The notes under the pieces are model-generated. The model ran no database searches and was not told the DNA's origin. It saw only the letters and a program-made list of their open reading frames with translations. The translations under genes were made by a program, and so were the position numbers. Shown in pieces: positions 1 to 8,787 of a DNA stretch of 64,000 bases. The first letter of the stretch is position 1. Each line of letters begins with the position of its first letter. This DNA is from Candidatus Jettenia sp. AMX2 (lineage in GTDB: Bacteria; Planctomycetota; Brocadiia; Brocadiales; Brocadiaceae), in assembly GCA_030583665.1 (NCBI GenBank), contig CP129469.1, forward strand, positions 2,719,043 to 2,783,042, written 5' to 3'.

Positions 1-1052
1 ACCTTGCCAAAAACTGATCCTTCTCCGACATTTAACTGAGCATGCTCCGGACCGCCGATATGGCACTTTTCACAGGCATCATACGCTTTTGCTTTCTCTA
101 CCGAGAATTCATGACCAGGATGGCACGCATTACAACTTCCACCGGTTCTGTCGTATTCATAAGCCAGGCTTAATTTATGGCAATCCTTACATCCTGGCAT
201 AGTAAGCGACCGGGTGGTTATTATATCGTATGGGCTTGGCGTGGCTATTGCATGCCCTTTCAGGTGAGCACTTTCACGAAATTCAACATATTCCGTCTGA
301 TGGCATTCTCCACAGGTATTTGCTGAAACATAGCCATGCTTTTTTGCAATCGCCCCATGATCATTTCCATGACATCCGATACAGGTAACTCCCTTCCTTG
401 CATGAGCGCCTCTTGTCCATTCCTTTACAACTTCAGGTGTTGCCAGTTTATGACAGGCAAGGCAATCCACCTCCTCATATGTACCGGATGGCTTGACCTT
501 TTTTTCTGCGTAAGCTTTAAACAGGTCGCCAGGCATGTGAGGGTGCACAATTCCCAGATGGCAATCAGTACATACCAGTTTTTCAGGAACCCCCCCAAAA
601 GGTCCACCATGCTTATTGCTTGCCGTTGCAAACTCAATATGCGACCTATCCTTGGTATGCCCTTCTGTATGACAGCGTATGCAGTTTTCATTGAGTATTT
701 CAAGGCTGTCTTCTGCAATTTCAATAAACGCACCATCTGTATAGCCCTGGAGCGCATGCATAATGGAATCGTGCGTTCCATCACTGAGCTTTGCATGGGC
801 ATATCCTTTGATCCCCGGCCCCACATGACATGCATGGCAGTTTTCAACATGTTCATTATGATGCTTTGATGTCTGAAACGAATCATAATGAATTTTCATC
901 TCGTGGCAACTGGCACAAAACTCACTCTTCTCCGAATAATGATAAACCTCTCTTAACGTAACAGAAAAAACAACCAACATTATTATGGTGAAGAAGCCTA
1001 CGAGCTTTTTTCTTCTCTGGATAAATTCCAACAACTGCTTCAACCGCTCCAT
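1..1052 (-). CDS. Membrane-anchored multiheme cytochrome c, NapC/NrfH-like N-terminus (3' end outside window)
   Basis: The open frame runs from an ATG preceded by a strong AGGAGG ribosome binding site to the left edge without a stop, giving about 350 visible residues. Residues about 12-30 form one hydrophobic helix, followed by CASCH at residue 46; this anchor-plus-heme layout is that of NapC/NrfH/NirT quinol-oxidising cytochromes. I count ten CxxCH heme motifs in the visible part: CASCH, CHACH, CIRCH, CTDCH, CLACH, CIGCH, CGECH, CKDCH, CNACH and CEKCH (last at about residue 327). NapC and NrfH normally carry four or five hemes, so this is longer and may be fused to an octaheme (hydroxylamine-oxidoreductase-like) module; the final motif followed by GGPEHAQ resembles that family. 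Predicted role: membrane-bound electron transfer from quinol to periplasmic hemes. The family is clear; the exact partner and the C-terminus are unknown. Confidence 0.85.
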   Translation of the reverse strand, partial: MERLKQLLEFIQRRKKLVGFFTIIMLVVFSVTLREVYHYSEKSEFCASCHEMKIHYDSFQTSKHHNEHVENCHACHVGPGIKGYAHAKLSDGTHDSIMHALQGYTDGAFIEIAEDSLEILNENCIRCHTEGHTKDRSHIEFATASNKHGGPFGGVPEKLVCTDCHLGIVHPHMPGDLFKAYAEKKVKPSGTYEEVDCLACHKLATPEVVKEWTRGAHARKGVTCIGCHGNDHGAIAKKHGYVSANTCGECHQTEYVEFRESAHLKGHAIATPSPYDIITTRSLTMPGCKDCHKLSLAYEYDRTGGSCNACHPGHEFSVEKAKAYDACEKCHIGGPEHAQLNVGEGSVFGK

Positions 1053-1357
1053 AAATTCCTCCTACTGTTCTTATTATATAATAAAGGCCTGTGCCGTTTA
1101 CTCCCTAATCATATAGAAAAATTCTGAAATTGAAAGCGAAATAACAGATACTTCCATCTGTTACCATCTGCTAGAAATCGGGTTAGTTCCTCAAAGTCTC
1201 CAATAACAAAAAGGATTTCGGGGGTTGTAGTAAACCGCTTCAATACTATAAAAGTTCCTATACAATAAATTTATTTAAAAAGTTTGCAAATTCTATCACA
1301 AACTTTATTGATGTTCAAGTCATTTTTTGCAAGCAAAAAGTAAACATTCCATAGTGA

Positions 1358-1386
1358 TTGACAAGTATACCGTTTTCAGGTAGAAT
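1358..1386 (+). promoter_or_regulatory. Sigma-70-type promoter for the 1449 gene
   Basis: TTGACA at 1358-1363 and TAGAAT at 1381-1386 are separated by exactly 17 bases, close to the bacterial housekeeping consensus. It points to the secreted-protein gene starting at 1449, with about 60 bases of leader. Prediction from sequence only. The rest of 1053-1357 holds no gene that I recognise. Confidence 0.6.
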
Positions 1387-1448
1387 TTCACTTTTAATTC
1401 ATATATCTGAATTGTTTAATTCATAACATCAGCAGAAGGGATTTAATT

Positions 1449-2003
1449 ATGTCTATTCGGTATACAAAATGGTTTGCTTTCGGAACACTGCTCGTATCAA
1501 GCAGTATGTTCACATTCTTCAGTACTTCGCTTATAACAGAAAAATCAACCCAGGCACAACATACCGATATTTTCGGAAGGCTCGATGGCAAGAAGGATAG
1601 TTTTCACCAGTCTTTTGCGCCCTATGAGGGTATTATACCAATCCCCTGGATTGATGAGAAACCTACACCCACCACGATTAAGGTTACCGAGGTAATCACC
1701 TATGAAATCCCGGTAGATGAAAAAAAACTCGTTGAAAAAAAACTCACAAGTGACGACCTGGAATTAAAGGAAGTAACAAATGCATCAGAAATAAATTTTC
1801 ATCAGGTCGATTGCTATTTCTTTGAGGTGGTAAAACAAACACAAATACGCACGGTGGAAAATCTTTCTTTTATACGTGATAGGGAAGGCACTCAATATTG
1901 GCTATCTGACGGGAAAAAGTATGTTGAATGGGGCAGATGGTCTGATTGGGATGTTGAGAAAGGGTCACAGCAAACTGTGGAGATGGCAGAGAAGAAACCA
2001 TAA
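1449..2003 (+). CDS. Secreted hypothetical protein, 184 aa
   Basis: An ATG with an upstream AGAAGGG begins a 184-residue protein. Residues 1-37 look like a signal peptide: basic RYTK, a hydrophobic stretch, then TQAQ as a likely cleavage region. The mature part is hydrophilic, with charged and aromatic segments such as YWLSDGKKYVEWGRWSDW near the C-terminus, and has two cysteines-poor blocks without a known motif. I do not recognise the family. A good sigma-70-like promoter lies just upstream, and the next gene on the same strand begins about 100 bases after the stop with its own ribosome binding site, so the two may be cotranscribed. Export to the periplasm or outside is inferred from the signal peptide alone. 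Confidence 0.6.
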   Translation: MSIRYTKWFAFGTLLVSSSMFTFFSTSLITEKSTQAQHTDIFGRLDGKKDSFHQSFAPYEGIIPIPWIDEKPTPTTIKVTEVITYEIPVDEKKLVEKKLTSDDLELKEVTNASEINFHQVDCYFFEVVKQTQIRTVENLSFIRDREGTQYWLSDGKKYVEWGRWSDWDVEKGSQQTVEMAEKKP

Positions 2004-2104
2004 ACTGTGTCAAGTTATTTATGCTCTTCACCGCACCCTAACAATCTTTCTGTAATATAGTATTAAACGTTTTATATTTTTTTTAATTCCGGAGGTTTTC
2101 TTTT

Positions 2105-3685
2105 GTGAAAATTTTGTATTTTCTTTCCCTATCCTTACCATTACTCTTTCAGCAAAATATCCTTTTTGCAAACGAGATTGCACTGGAGGTGCAAAACACA
2201 TCTCCGGAAAAAACAATTCTTCCAGAGGCAAGGGAGAATACGGCAAATAACAAACTTTGTCCGAAGTGTAATAAAATCTATCCGGGTACTGTCCGTTTCT
2301 GCAGCATTGACGGCGAACCGCTTATTATTATTGAGGGTGAAGAACTTGTCTGTCCGTCTTGTATGGAAAGAGGAAAACCCGGTGATAAATTTTGCAAACA
2401 GGACGGCACCCCTCTTGTTCCGCTAGCATCAGCAGGTAAGAAAATCATTGACCCCCAGGTCGGAAGGGAAGACCTGGATATCCCCGCCGATGCCACACAG
2501 GAGGAGTTAACAAAAAGGGCATTGCTTCATCTGATGGAAGGCACCAGGTTTCTTGAAGAAGTAGGAGATTTGGAAAGGGCATTAGTTGAGTTCAAAAAAG
2601 CAGAATTGCTGGATCCGGGAATACCGTCGCTCCATTTTCATATGGGAGGCATCTACTGGAAGACGGGTAACCCGTTAAAAGCTTTAATGCACCTTGATAA
2701 ATGCGAGGAATTATTAAAAGCCCAGCCGGAAGAAACGAAAACTGATAAAAATTACCAGAAAACACTGGAGGATATCAGGGTATATACATACAAACTGGAA
2801 AAAGGATTAAGCCCGTTTGAGAAAAAACAGCGAATGGAAAAAACGCTCTCAAGGCGGGCGGAAATTATGAAAAAGGCACTGGCTGAGAACCGGGAAAAAT
2901 GGAATCAGATGGTGCTGGTCCCTGCCGGGAAGTTTCTTATGGGTTCCGGAGAGGGTGAATTTATCCCTGAAGAAAGCCCTCAGCATGAAGTGTATCTTGA
3001 TGCATACTATATAGATAAATGCGAGGTGACCAATGCACAATACTGGGAATTTTTACAATATATTGAAAAAACAAGTGACCATAGCAAATGCTTTCCGGGA
3101 GAACCGAAAAACAAAAATCATACCCCTGGAACACCGCATACTGCCTGGGATTACCCGTATTATGACTATCCCGACTATCCTGTTACCCGTATAGATTGGT
3201 ATGATGCTTATGCATATGCTGCATGGGCCGGCAAACGCCTTCCTACCGAAGCCGAATGGGAAAAGGCAGCGCGGGGAACCGATGGACGAAGGTTTCCGTG
3301 GGGGAACGTGTGGGATACAAAATTCTGCAACGTTGGGGAAAATGCACCGTTATCAGTGGGAAGTTTTGAATCCGGAAAAAGTGTTTATGGTTGTTTGGAT
3401 ATGTCAGGCAGTGTTTCGGAATGGTGCAACGATTGGTATCACGCAGAATATTTTCATAACAGCCACAGCGTGAATCCGAAAGGTCCGGAGATAAGTACCG
3501 GTGTCCGTATTATAAAAGGAAGTTCATTATTTGCTCCTTATGTATACAAGATGAGATGCGCCGTAAGGATGTTTGGGAAACCGGAAGAACGAAACAAGAG
3601 TATTGGTTTTCGCTGTGTAAAAGATTATAAACCCGCCGCAAACAAAGCTGCCAGGGAAGATGGGCATCAGGAAAAGAAAAGTTAA
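2105..3685 (+). CDS. Secreted SUMF1/FGE-sulfatase-domain protein with double zinc ribbon and TPR-like region
   Basis: GTG start chosen because a GGAGG lies at the right distance. Residues 1-22 form a signal peptide. Two zinc-ribbon-like units follow (CPKCNKIYPGTVRFC and CPSCMERGKPGDKFC, each ending in a DG-x-PL stretch, about residues 50-105). A helical TPR-like region occupies about 130-240. From about residue 270 to 515 there is a formylglycine-generating-enzyme (SUMF1/DUF323) domain, beginning MVLVPAGKFLMGS and including the family hallmarks CEVTNAQYW, GKRLPTEAEWEKAARG, FPWGN, and GSVSEWCNDW, ending IGFRCV. In bacteria such domains often act not as sulfatase activators but as C-type-lectin-like folds. 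Substrate unknown. Domain assignment is confident; function is not. Confidence 0.85.
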   Translation: MKILYFLSLSLPLLFQQNILFANEIALEVQNTSPEKTILPEARENTANNKLCPKCNKIYPGTVRFCSIDGEPLIIIEGEELVCPSCMERGKPGDKFCKQDGTPLVPLASAGKKIIDPQVGREDLDIPADATQEELTKRALLHLMEGTRFLEEVGDLERALVEFKKAELLDPGIPSLHFHMGGIYWKTGNPLKALMHLDKCEELLKAQPEETKTDKNYQKTLEDIRVYTYKLEKGLSPFEKKQRMEKTLSRRAEIMKKALAENREKWNQMVLVPAGKFLMGSGEGEFIPEESPQHEVYLDAYYIDKCEVTNAQYWEFLQYIEKTSDHSKCFPGEPKNKNHTPGTPHTAWDYPYYDYPDYPVTRIDWYDAYAYAAWAGKRLPTEAEWEKAARGTDGRRFPWGNVWDTKFCNVGENAPLSVGSFESGKSVYGCLDMSGSVSEWCNDWYHAEYFHNSHSVNPKGPEISTGVRIIKGSSLFAPYVYKMRCAVRMFGKPEERNKSIGFRCVKDYKPAANKAAREDGHQEKKS

Positions 3686-3756
3686 ACAAAACTGCTTGTC
3701 TTTTTTACAACATTCCTGACCAAACGGAAATATTGATCAAAAAGGTAAAAGCAGAA

Positions 3757-3861
3757 ATGGAAAAACAGGGCTTATCGGTAAATCTCCTGAAGGTATTGCG
3801 GGAACTTGCAAGAGAAGATCATAAACTTGCAGATGTTTTACGGCAATTTTACTTATTCTAG
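3757..3861 (+). pseudogene. Possible small ORF or gene remnant downstream of the SUMF1 gene
   Basis: An open frame in +1 phase relative to the preceding gene runs through the stop region and ends at TAG 3859-3861. From the ATG at 3757 it gives 34 residues, MEKQGLSVNLLKVLRELARE followed by a short C-terminus ending RQFYLF. The composition looks protein-coding, but the piece is too short to identify and lacks an obvious ribosome binding site. It may be the tail of a lost gene. Confidence 0.25.
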
Positions 3862-4010
3862 CGTTAGTTCATCAAAGGCAAGATAAAGAACCGCTTTTAT
3901 ATACTGCCGTTTCAAGTAATGCACACAACCTGTACAGGGTATATTCCATCGATATCAAATTGAATAATACCATAACGGTAACTACTGAAACGATTACCAA
4001 GATATCATCG

Positions 4011-4075
4011 TTGCGAGCGATAGCGAAGCAATCTCACGTCTTTTGATAACATCAGATTGCTTCGTTGCTTCGCAA
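4011..4075. repeat. Dispersed hairpin repeat (GCGAAGCAATCT type)
   Basis: Imperfect inverted repeat: TTGCGAGCGATAGCGAAGCA then ATCT in the left arm pairs with a right arm ending GCTTCGTTGCTTCGCAA. It sits between convergent genes (SUMF1 gene and the giant LamG gene) and could terminate both transcripts. A related element is at 43449-43584. Confidence 0.6.
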
Positions 4076-4098
4076 TAACAGTTTTCTCTGTAACTATT

Positions 4099-7000
4099 TC
4101 ATTTCCCATATAAACTTTGTACTTCTTGTTCGCTCAAAGCCCGGTTATATACCCGAACTTCGTCAATACTACCCTTAAAATACCTGTTTACCGGATCAAC
4201 TGCCCTTGTTCCTATACGCAGAGGATATGTGCTCGTATCAAGAGAGCCACTTGCTGCTATTGAATTAACTTCTGTCCCATTTACATACAGTTTCAATGTT
4301 GAACCGTTATAAACCCCGACCAGGTGATGCCAGGCATTCAGAGACAAAACAGGTCCATAAATAGATTTCATACTCCCCCCGATTACAATCCTGGCTTCCG
4401 GTCTACTTCCTGATGTAAATCCTAATGAATAATTATCATTTGCTAAGGTTTGATGACGTTTAACAATAATCTTGGAATCATTTGATTGACCCGGGGCCGT
4501 GGGATATATCCAGGCACTCACCGTAACAAAATTTACCGGGTTGATGCTGGCGCTATTGGGTACTTCCACATAATCATTCACCCCGTCAAAGGAAAGGGCG
4601 CTGTTGATTTTGCCTGTTGTCCACACAGGACCATTGAAAAGTGTGCCATTGTTGCCATTCCCGGAAGCATCCGCAGCGCTTGTTCCTGCACCCTCGTCAA
4701 ATCTGTAGTAGGCAAGCAGGCCATCGGGAGTATCCGTTACCGTAGTGCTTGTCGTAAAGGACCTCTCACTCCCGTAGCTTGTCCCTGCGCTGTTCTGGCT
4801 AACTATCCGGTAGTAATATGTCTGTCCCCCAGACAATCCGTTTACCCCTATGCTTATTGCCGTATCACCTGTTCCACTTACGCTATGGGTCGATGATTTA
4901 CTACCATACGACCCGCTTGCTGTGCCATACTCAAACCATACCGTTGTTGTCAATCCATTGGCATTCACCGTTCCATTCAATGTGGCTGCATTTGTTGTTA
5001 CACCGCTTGCCGATCCTGTTGTTACCTTGGGTACGGTGCCCGAGATAGAGGTCGATGTTGGGGGTGGTAGTTTCCAGGTACCGGCAAATGAACCTATATA
5101 AACATAACTATTAAACGGGTTAATTGAAATACTATTAATATTGATATATTTACCAATATTCCCATTAATGTTGGTCCATGTTAACCCTTTATCTGTTGAC
5201 CGGAATACACCGTTCGACATGCCAGTCCATGCGGCATAATTACCTGCGTAAACGACATCAGGATTATTAGGATCAACCTTTACTGCCTGGGTATTTACTT
5301 TTCCAAACTGATCTAATTCTAGTCCATGATTTTGGTTTCTCAGTAAAACCTGTCCTCCGTTTGCAGTAGTGTTGGTTATTATATAAACACCCACTTCCCT
5401 TACTGCCGCATAAATCCTGTTTTCATCAACCGGATCAATATCGATTTGAAATATTTCATTTCCTGCCGGCAGATTTAATGAAGGATATGGCGTTGTCCAG
5501 CTAGCTCCAGCGTCAGTGGATTTGTATATCGTGCTACCACTAAAAGAATAGACAATATTCCCATTGCCTTTAAACATACCATACACTGACCTGCTAAGCT
5601 TAGTATAATTGTTGTTGTTTCGTATATCGTTAAACCTATATTGGCCAATATATACAATATTTGCATTGGTTGGATGGAATGCCGAGAATAAGAGTGCGCC
5701 TTTGGCCGCTTCTATTGTTGTCCAGGCAGAACCAGCATTTCTGGAAATTGCAATTATATGATCATCAGTCTTACCATTTGTTTGCCCAAGGTTTTTAACA
5801 ATAATATTACCCCGCATAGCAATTGTAGAAGTTGCTTGTCTGTTATTATACCAAACATTTGCAATATTTTTAAATGTGTCTTCATGATTTTCTGTTAGCA
5901 ATGTGCCGAAATCACTATGAGAAAATGCAGCCCGATTGGAATCAAGCGGGTCCCATGCAATCGGTGATGAACCTCTCATTTGTCCAGTAACTGATCCGGT
6001 ATACCCGGTATTTGAGTAGCTCCAGGTAACACCTCCGTCTGTAGTTTTGCACACAATATCACCAAAGCCAGATACAAGCGCAATGTTTTGATTTGACGGA
6101 TGAAAGGCCATGGGAGCGCCTGTATTCATTACACCAAAAATATTATGCGTCCATCCGAATAATGATCCTTTCACCCACCCATCAGCATTGCTATAATCCA
6201 TAGTCGTTGTCTGGGTCCAATTTGCCCCCCCATCGTTTGTATAATAAAGATGTCTTCCGAATATATATTGGAAAGTAACAAACAACCTGTTTGGATTCCC
6301 AGGGGCCATAACAAGATACATGGCAGTGCCAGTGCCATTTAAAGCTGTTGATAGTCCATTGTTCCGAGAGCTGAAATTAAGCCCCCCATCGGTTGAACGA
6401 TATACTCCTTTTGTTCCTGCCGTAACATACATTATATTAGGATTACTCGGATTGATTTGTAATTGATATACTGCGCCACCAGGCAACCCTGAGCCTATCT
6501 TTGTCTGAGTAGCGGAACTGCCGTTGTCAACGACCCTGTATAAGCCATCGTGCGCCGATACAAATAAAATTGTATTGTCGGTTGGATGAACTGTTACATT
6601 TTGCAATCTTTTGTCACTGAGTATATATCCGCCACCTGATCTGTTGAGTCGGCTCCATGTAGTACCATTTGTTGATTTTAGGATTCCATGCCGGTCCGGT
6701 GCTGCATACATATTACTCCCGGCAAAAACAATATGATTTCCCCAATGATACCACCTGGTAAAAGGAGCTTCATACAACATTGTCCATGTGTCACCGCCAT
6801 CTGTAGTCCTGAGTATACCTTCGATTCTTCCTCGCAGTGGTGTCCACCAACCCATTACCGCACCGGCTGCATAAACTATATTTGGATTTGTAGGGTGAAC
6901 AACAATTGAAGCCCCACCATTTGCCGGATAACCGCTTTTCCTGTGCCAGCTTGTACCACCGTTTGTACTTTTCCATACCTGGTTCGTATCAGTAATAAAA

Positions 7001-8787
7001 TATACGATATTAGGATTAGAAGGAGCGTAACTTATACCAGTAATCATCTGCCAGCCTTCTCCTCCCGAAAGACCGGCTCTTTTCTGTGCCTGTGTCCTTT
7101 TCACTACCGGTTGCCACGTAGAGGCAGTCCCCGATTGCTGGGAGGTTACCGTTTGAGCACTGATGTTTTGTTCCTTTTCCTCACTATAAGAAGCGAACTC
7201 CACCAGCATGGTATCCAAAGGCTCATTGGTATTTTCTGTGCTCTCTGAAGTTACAAAACCTGACGTCTCATCTGTTTCAGAGCCGGTTACTGCCGTCATT
7301 TGCCCATCTGGATACTGATAACCGTCTGATGCTACAGTAAAGATATATCCCTTCCCAAGATTCTCTTCGCTCTTTAACCTTATCTCGTTACCAACGATAC
7401 TAACATCGGCAATTCCGTCCCCTGACTCAAGAAAATAGCCATCCGTACGCTGTGCCGATGCTACCGTCTCCCCCGCATTGAGCGTTATCGCCCCTGATAG
7501 TGTTAAAAACACCGCAAATAATTTTCCTGTCTTCGGATGACGCGAATACATAATATCACCACTCGCATAACTTGTTGTACTCTGGTAAATGTTTCCATCC
7601 CATGACCGTTCGCTTAGAGGCACGTTGTTGAGGTTATCCCAGTTGGGCAGGCACCGTATGAGTTTCAGCCGGGGATAGATATCCGGGATATCCTGAAAGT
7701 CCGGCATTTCCCCCCTGCCGCCAAACTGTCCGCACCAGTTGTACCATGCCCCATTAATACCTGCCTTTGCTGCGTAAAGACGATTTTCATACTCACCGGC
7801 TACACTTAACTGGGTGATACCCACCATGTTCCGGGTAATGTCAGGTCCCGGTTGAAAATTTCTATCATCTTCAATAAAATCCGTCCCTGCCTCTTGCGCC
7901 AGTATCATATCCGGCATCAGGTCATAAGAGTCATTTCTGTCCTTTATCTGATACACCCATTCATTATCGTGAGTATCACTGTATATTTTCTCCGGATTCA
8001 GTATCCATTTGACATCCTCGCCAAACTCCTCTTTCATCCTTAGGTTTAACTGTTTATAAAATGCTGCTACCCCGTCACTATAGGTTGAATACTCATGGGT
8101 AATATTGCCACGCACAAGACCTGAGCCTGAGCCTGAGCCTGAACCTGTCCAATGTGCCAGATTTACACTCACACCTTTATTCTGGTTACTATCCCACTCA
8201 TAAAAATTGCCGGATAACCGCGGCGATTCGATGATATACCCGCCAAAGGTAAATCCTGCGGTTTGATCCTCCAGTTTTTTCACGTAATCAATAATATTCT
8301 CTGTTACCATATCTATAACGGACTGCTGCTGAAAATCCCACAACACCATAAAAGACGCAGAAGAAGAAAACCTTCCGGTTGCCAGGTTATCCGGGAACAG
8401 GTAGTAGCTTTTCCACACCATATGCTGATTATAAAAATCCTGTTCTTCCTGCGAATACGTTGATGTGGTATCGATATAAGGACTATGCCTTAACATAACT
8501 TGATAATACATGTGTGGATTTATCAGATAAAACTTAAGGCCGGAAAGCTCCGGATTGTTTCTGAAAGAAGAAAGGTAATCAGAGGGCCATTGGTCATTTA
8601 TAACAATTGAGTCATATCCCATCTGTTTTGCAAATCTAGTATGGTTTTCTGGTGTATCTATACCATAGAGGGCATAAAAATTTTTCCATCCGGACCATTC
8701 TTCTGCTGTAACAATTTTATGTTTAAAGACAAATGCCAGGGAAAGAACACATACAATAAATACACAATAAGCAAGCACACGTTTCAT
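4099..8787 (-). CDS. Giant secreted multidomain protein: putative TIM-barrel-like N-terminus, BNR/sortilin-like propeller, FN3-like, C-terminal LamG
   Basis: 1562 residues; the start has a GAGGAG ribosome binding site. Signal peptide at about 1-29. Residues about 30-480 have the look of a glycoside-hydrolase-like or other TIM-barrel region (for example MGYDSIVINDQWPSDY and GINGAWYNWCGQFGGRGEMP), but I cannot name a family. A short GSGSGSG linker lies near residue 215. Residues about 560-1200 contain repeated units of the type V(W/Y)KSTNGGTSW and YRSTDGGLNF with NPSNPNIMYV, typical of BNR/sortilin/xyloglucanase beta-propellers. Residues about 1245-1340 are FN3-like (TVWFEYGTASGSYGSKS, YYYRIVSQNSAGTSYGS). 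The C-terminal about 210 residues are a LamG domain almost identical to those in the gene at 33274-37965. Likely a secreted carbohydrate-binding or degrading surface protein. Domain layout is solid; activity is open. Confidence 0.8.
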   Translation of the reverse strand: MKRVLAYCVFIVCVLSLAFVFKHKIVTAEEWSGWKNFYALYGIDTPENHTRFAKQMGYDSIVINDQWPSDYLSSFRNNPELSGLKFYLINPHMYYQVMLRHSPYIDTTSTYSQEEQDFYNQHMVWKSYYLFPDNLATGRFSSSASFMVLWDFQQQSVIDMVTENIIDYVKKLEDQTAGFTFGGYIIESPRLSGNFYEWDSNQNKGVSVNLAHWTGSGSGSGSGLVRGNITHEYSTYSDGVAAFYKQLNLRMKEEFGEDVKWILNPEKIYSDTHDNEWVYQIKDRNDSYDLMPDMILAQEAGTDFIEDDRNFQPGPDITRNMVGITQLSVAGEYENRLYAAKAGINGAWYNWCGQFGGRGEMPDFQDIPDIYPRLKLIRCLPNWDNLNNVPLSERSWDGNIYQSTTSYASGDIMYSRHPKTGKLFAVFLTLSGAITLNAGETVASAQRTDGYFLESGDGIADVSIVGNEIRLKSEENLGKGYIFTVASDGYQYPDGQMTAVTGSETDETSGFVTSESTENTNEPLDTMLVEFASYSEEKEQNISAQTVTSQQSGTASTWQPVVKRTQAQKRAGLSGGEGWQMITGISYAPSNPNIVYFITDTNQVWKSTNGGTSWHRKSGYPANGGASIVVHPTNPNIVYAAGAVMGWWTPLRGRIEGILRTTDGGDTWTMLYEAPFTRWYHWGNHIVFAGSNMYAAPDRHGILKSTNGTTWSRLNRSGGGYILSDKRLQNVTVHPTDNTILFVSAHDGLYRVVDNGSSATQTKIGSGLPGGAVYQLQINPSNPNIMYVTAGTKGVYRSTDGGLNFSSRNNGLSTALNGTGTAMYLVMAPGNPNRLFVTFQYIFGRHLYYTNDGGANWTQTTTMDYSNADGWVKGSLFGWTHNIFGVMNTGAPMAFHPSNQNIALVSGFGDIVCKTTDGGVTWSYSNTGYTGSVTGQMRGSSPIAWDPLDSNRAAFSHSDFGTLLTENHEDTFKNIANVWYNNRQATSTIAMRGNIIVKNLGQTNGKTDDHIIAISRNAGSAWTTIEAAKGALLFSAFHPTNANIVYIGQYRFNDIRNNNNYTKLSRSVYGMFKGNGNIVYSFSGSTIYKSTDAGASWTTPYPSLNLPAGNEIFQIDIDPVDENRIYAAVREVGVYIITNTTANGGQVLLRNQNHGLELDQFGKVNTQAVKVDPNNPDVVYAGNYAAWTGMSNGVFRSTDKGLTWTNINGNIGKYININSISINPFNSYVYIGSFAGTWKLPPPTSTSISGTVPKVTTGSASGVTTNAATLNGTVNANGLTTTVWFEYGTASGSYGSKSSTHSVSGTGDTAISIGVNGLSGGQTYYYRIVSQNSAGTSYGSERSFTTSTTVTDTPDGLLAYYRFDEGAGTSAADASGNGNNGTLFNGPVWTTGKINSALSFDGVNDYVEVPNSASINPVNFVTVSAWIYPTAPGQSNDSKIIVKRHQTLANDNYSLGFTSGSRPEARIVIGGSMKSIYGPVLSLNAWHHLVGVYNGSTLKLYVNGTEVNSIAASGSLDTSTYPLRIGTRAVDPVNRYFKGSIDEVRVYNRALSEQEVQSLYGK
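8119..8148 (-). repeat. Hexanucleotide microsatellite inside the giant LamG gene
   Basis: GAGCCT/GAACCT units repeat about four to five times in phase with the reading frame and encode the GSGSGSGSG linker. Unit length of six keeps the frame, so copy changes would only vary linker length. Confidence 0.7.

Noticed and set aside
425-886. 153-codon minus-strand frame and 177-codon plus-strand frame over the cytochrome
   Set aside because: The frame starting at 1052 carries all ten CxxCH motifs and a good ribosome binding site; the others are shadows.
1073-1078. TATAAT on the minus strand as promoter of the cytochrome gene
   Set aside because: It lies only about 20 bases from the start codon and has no matching -35 element, so a leader with the AGGAGG would barely fit.
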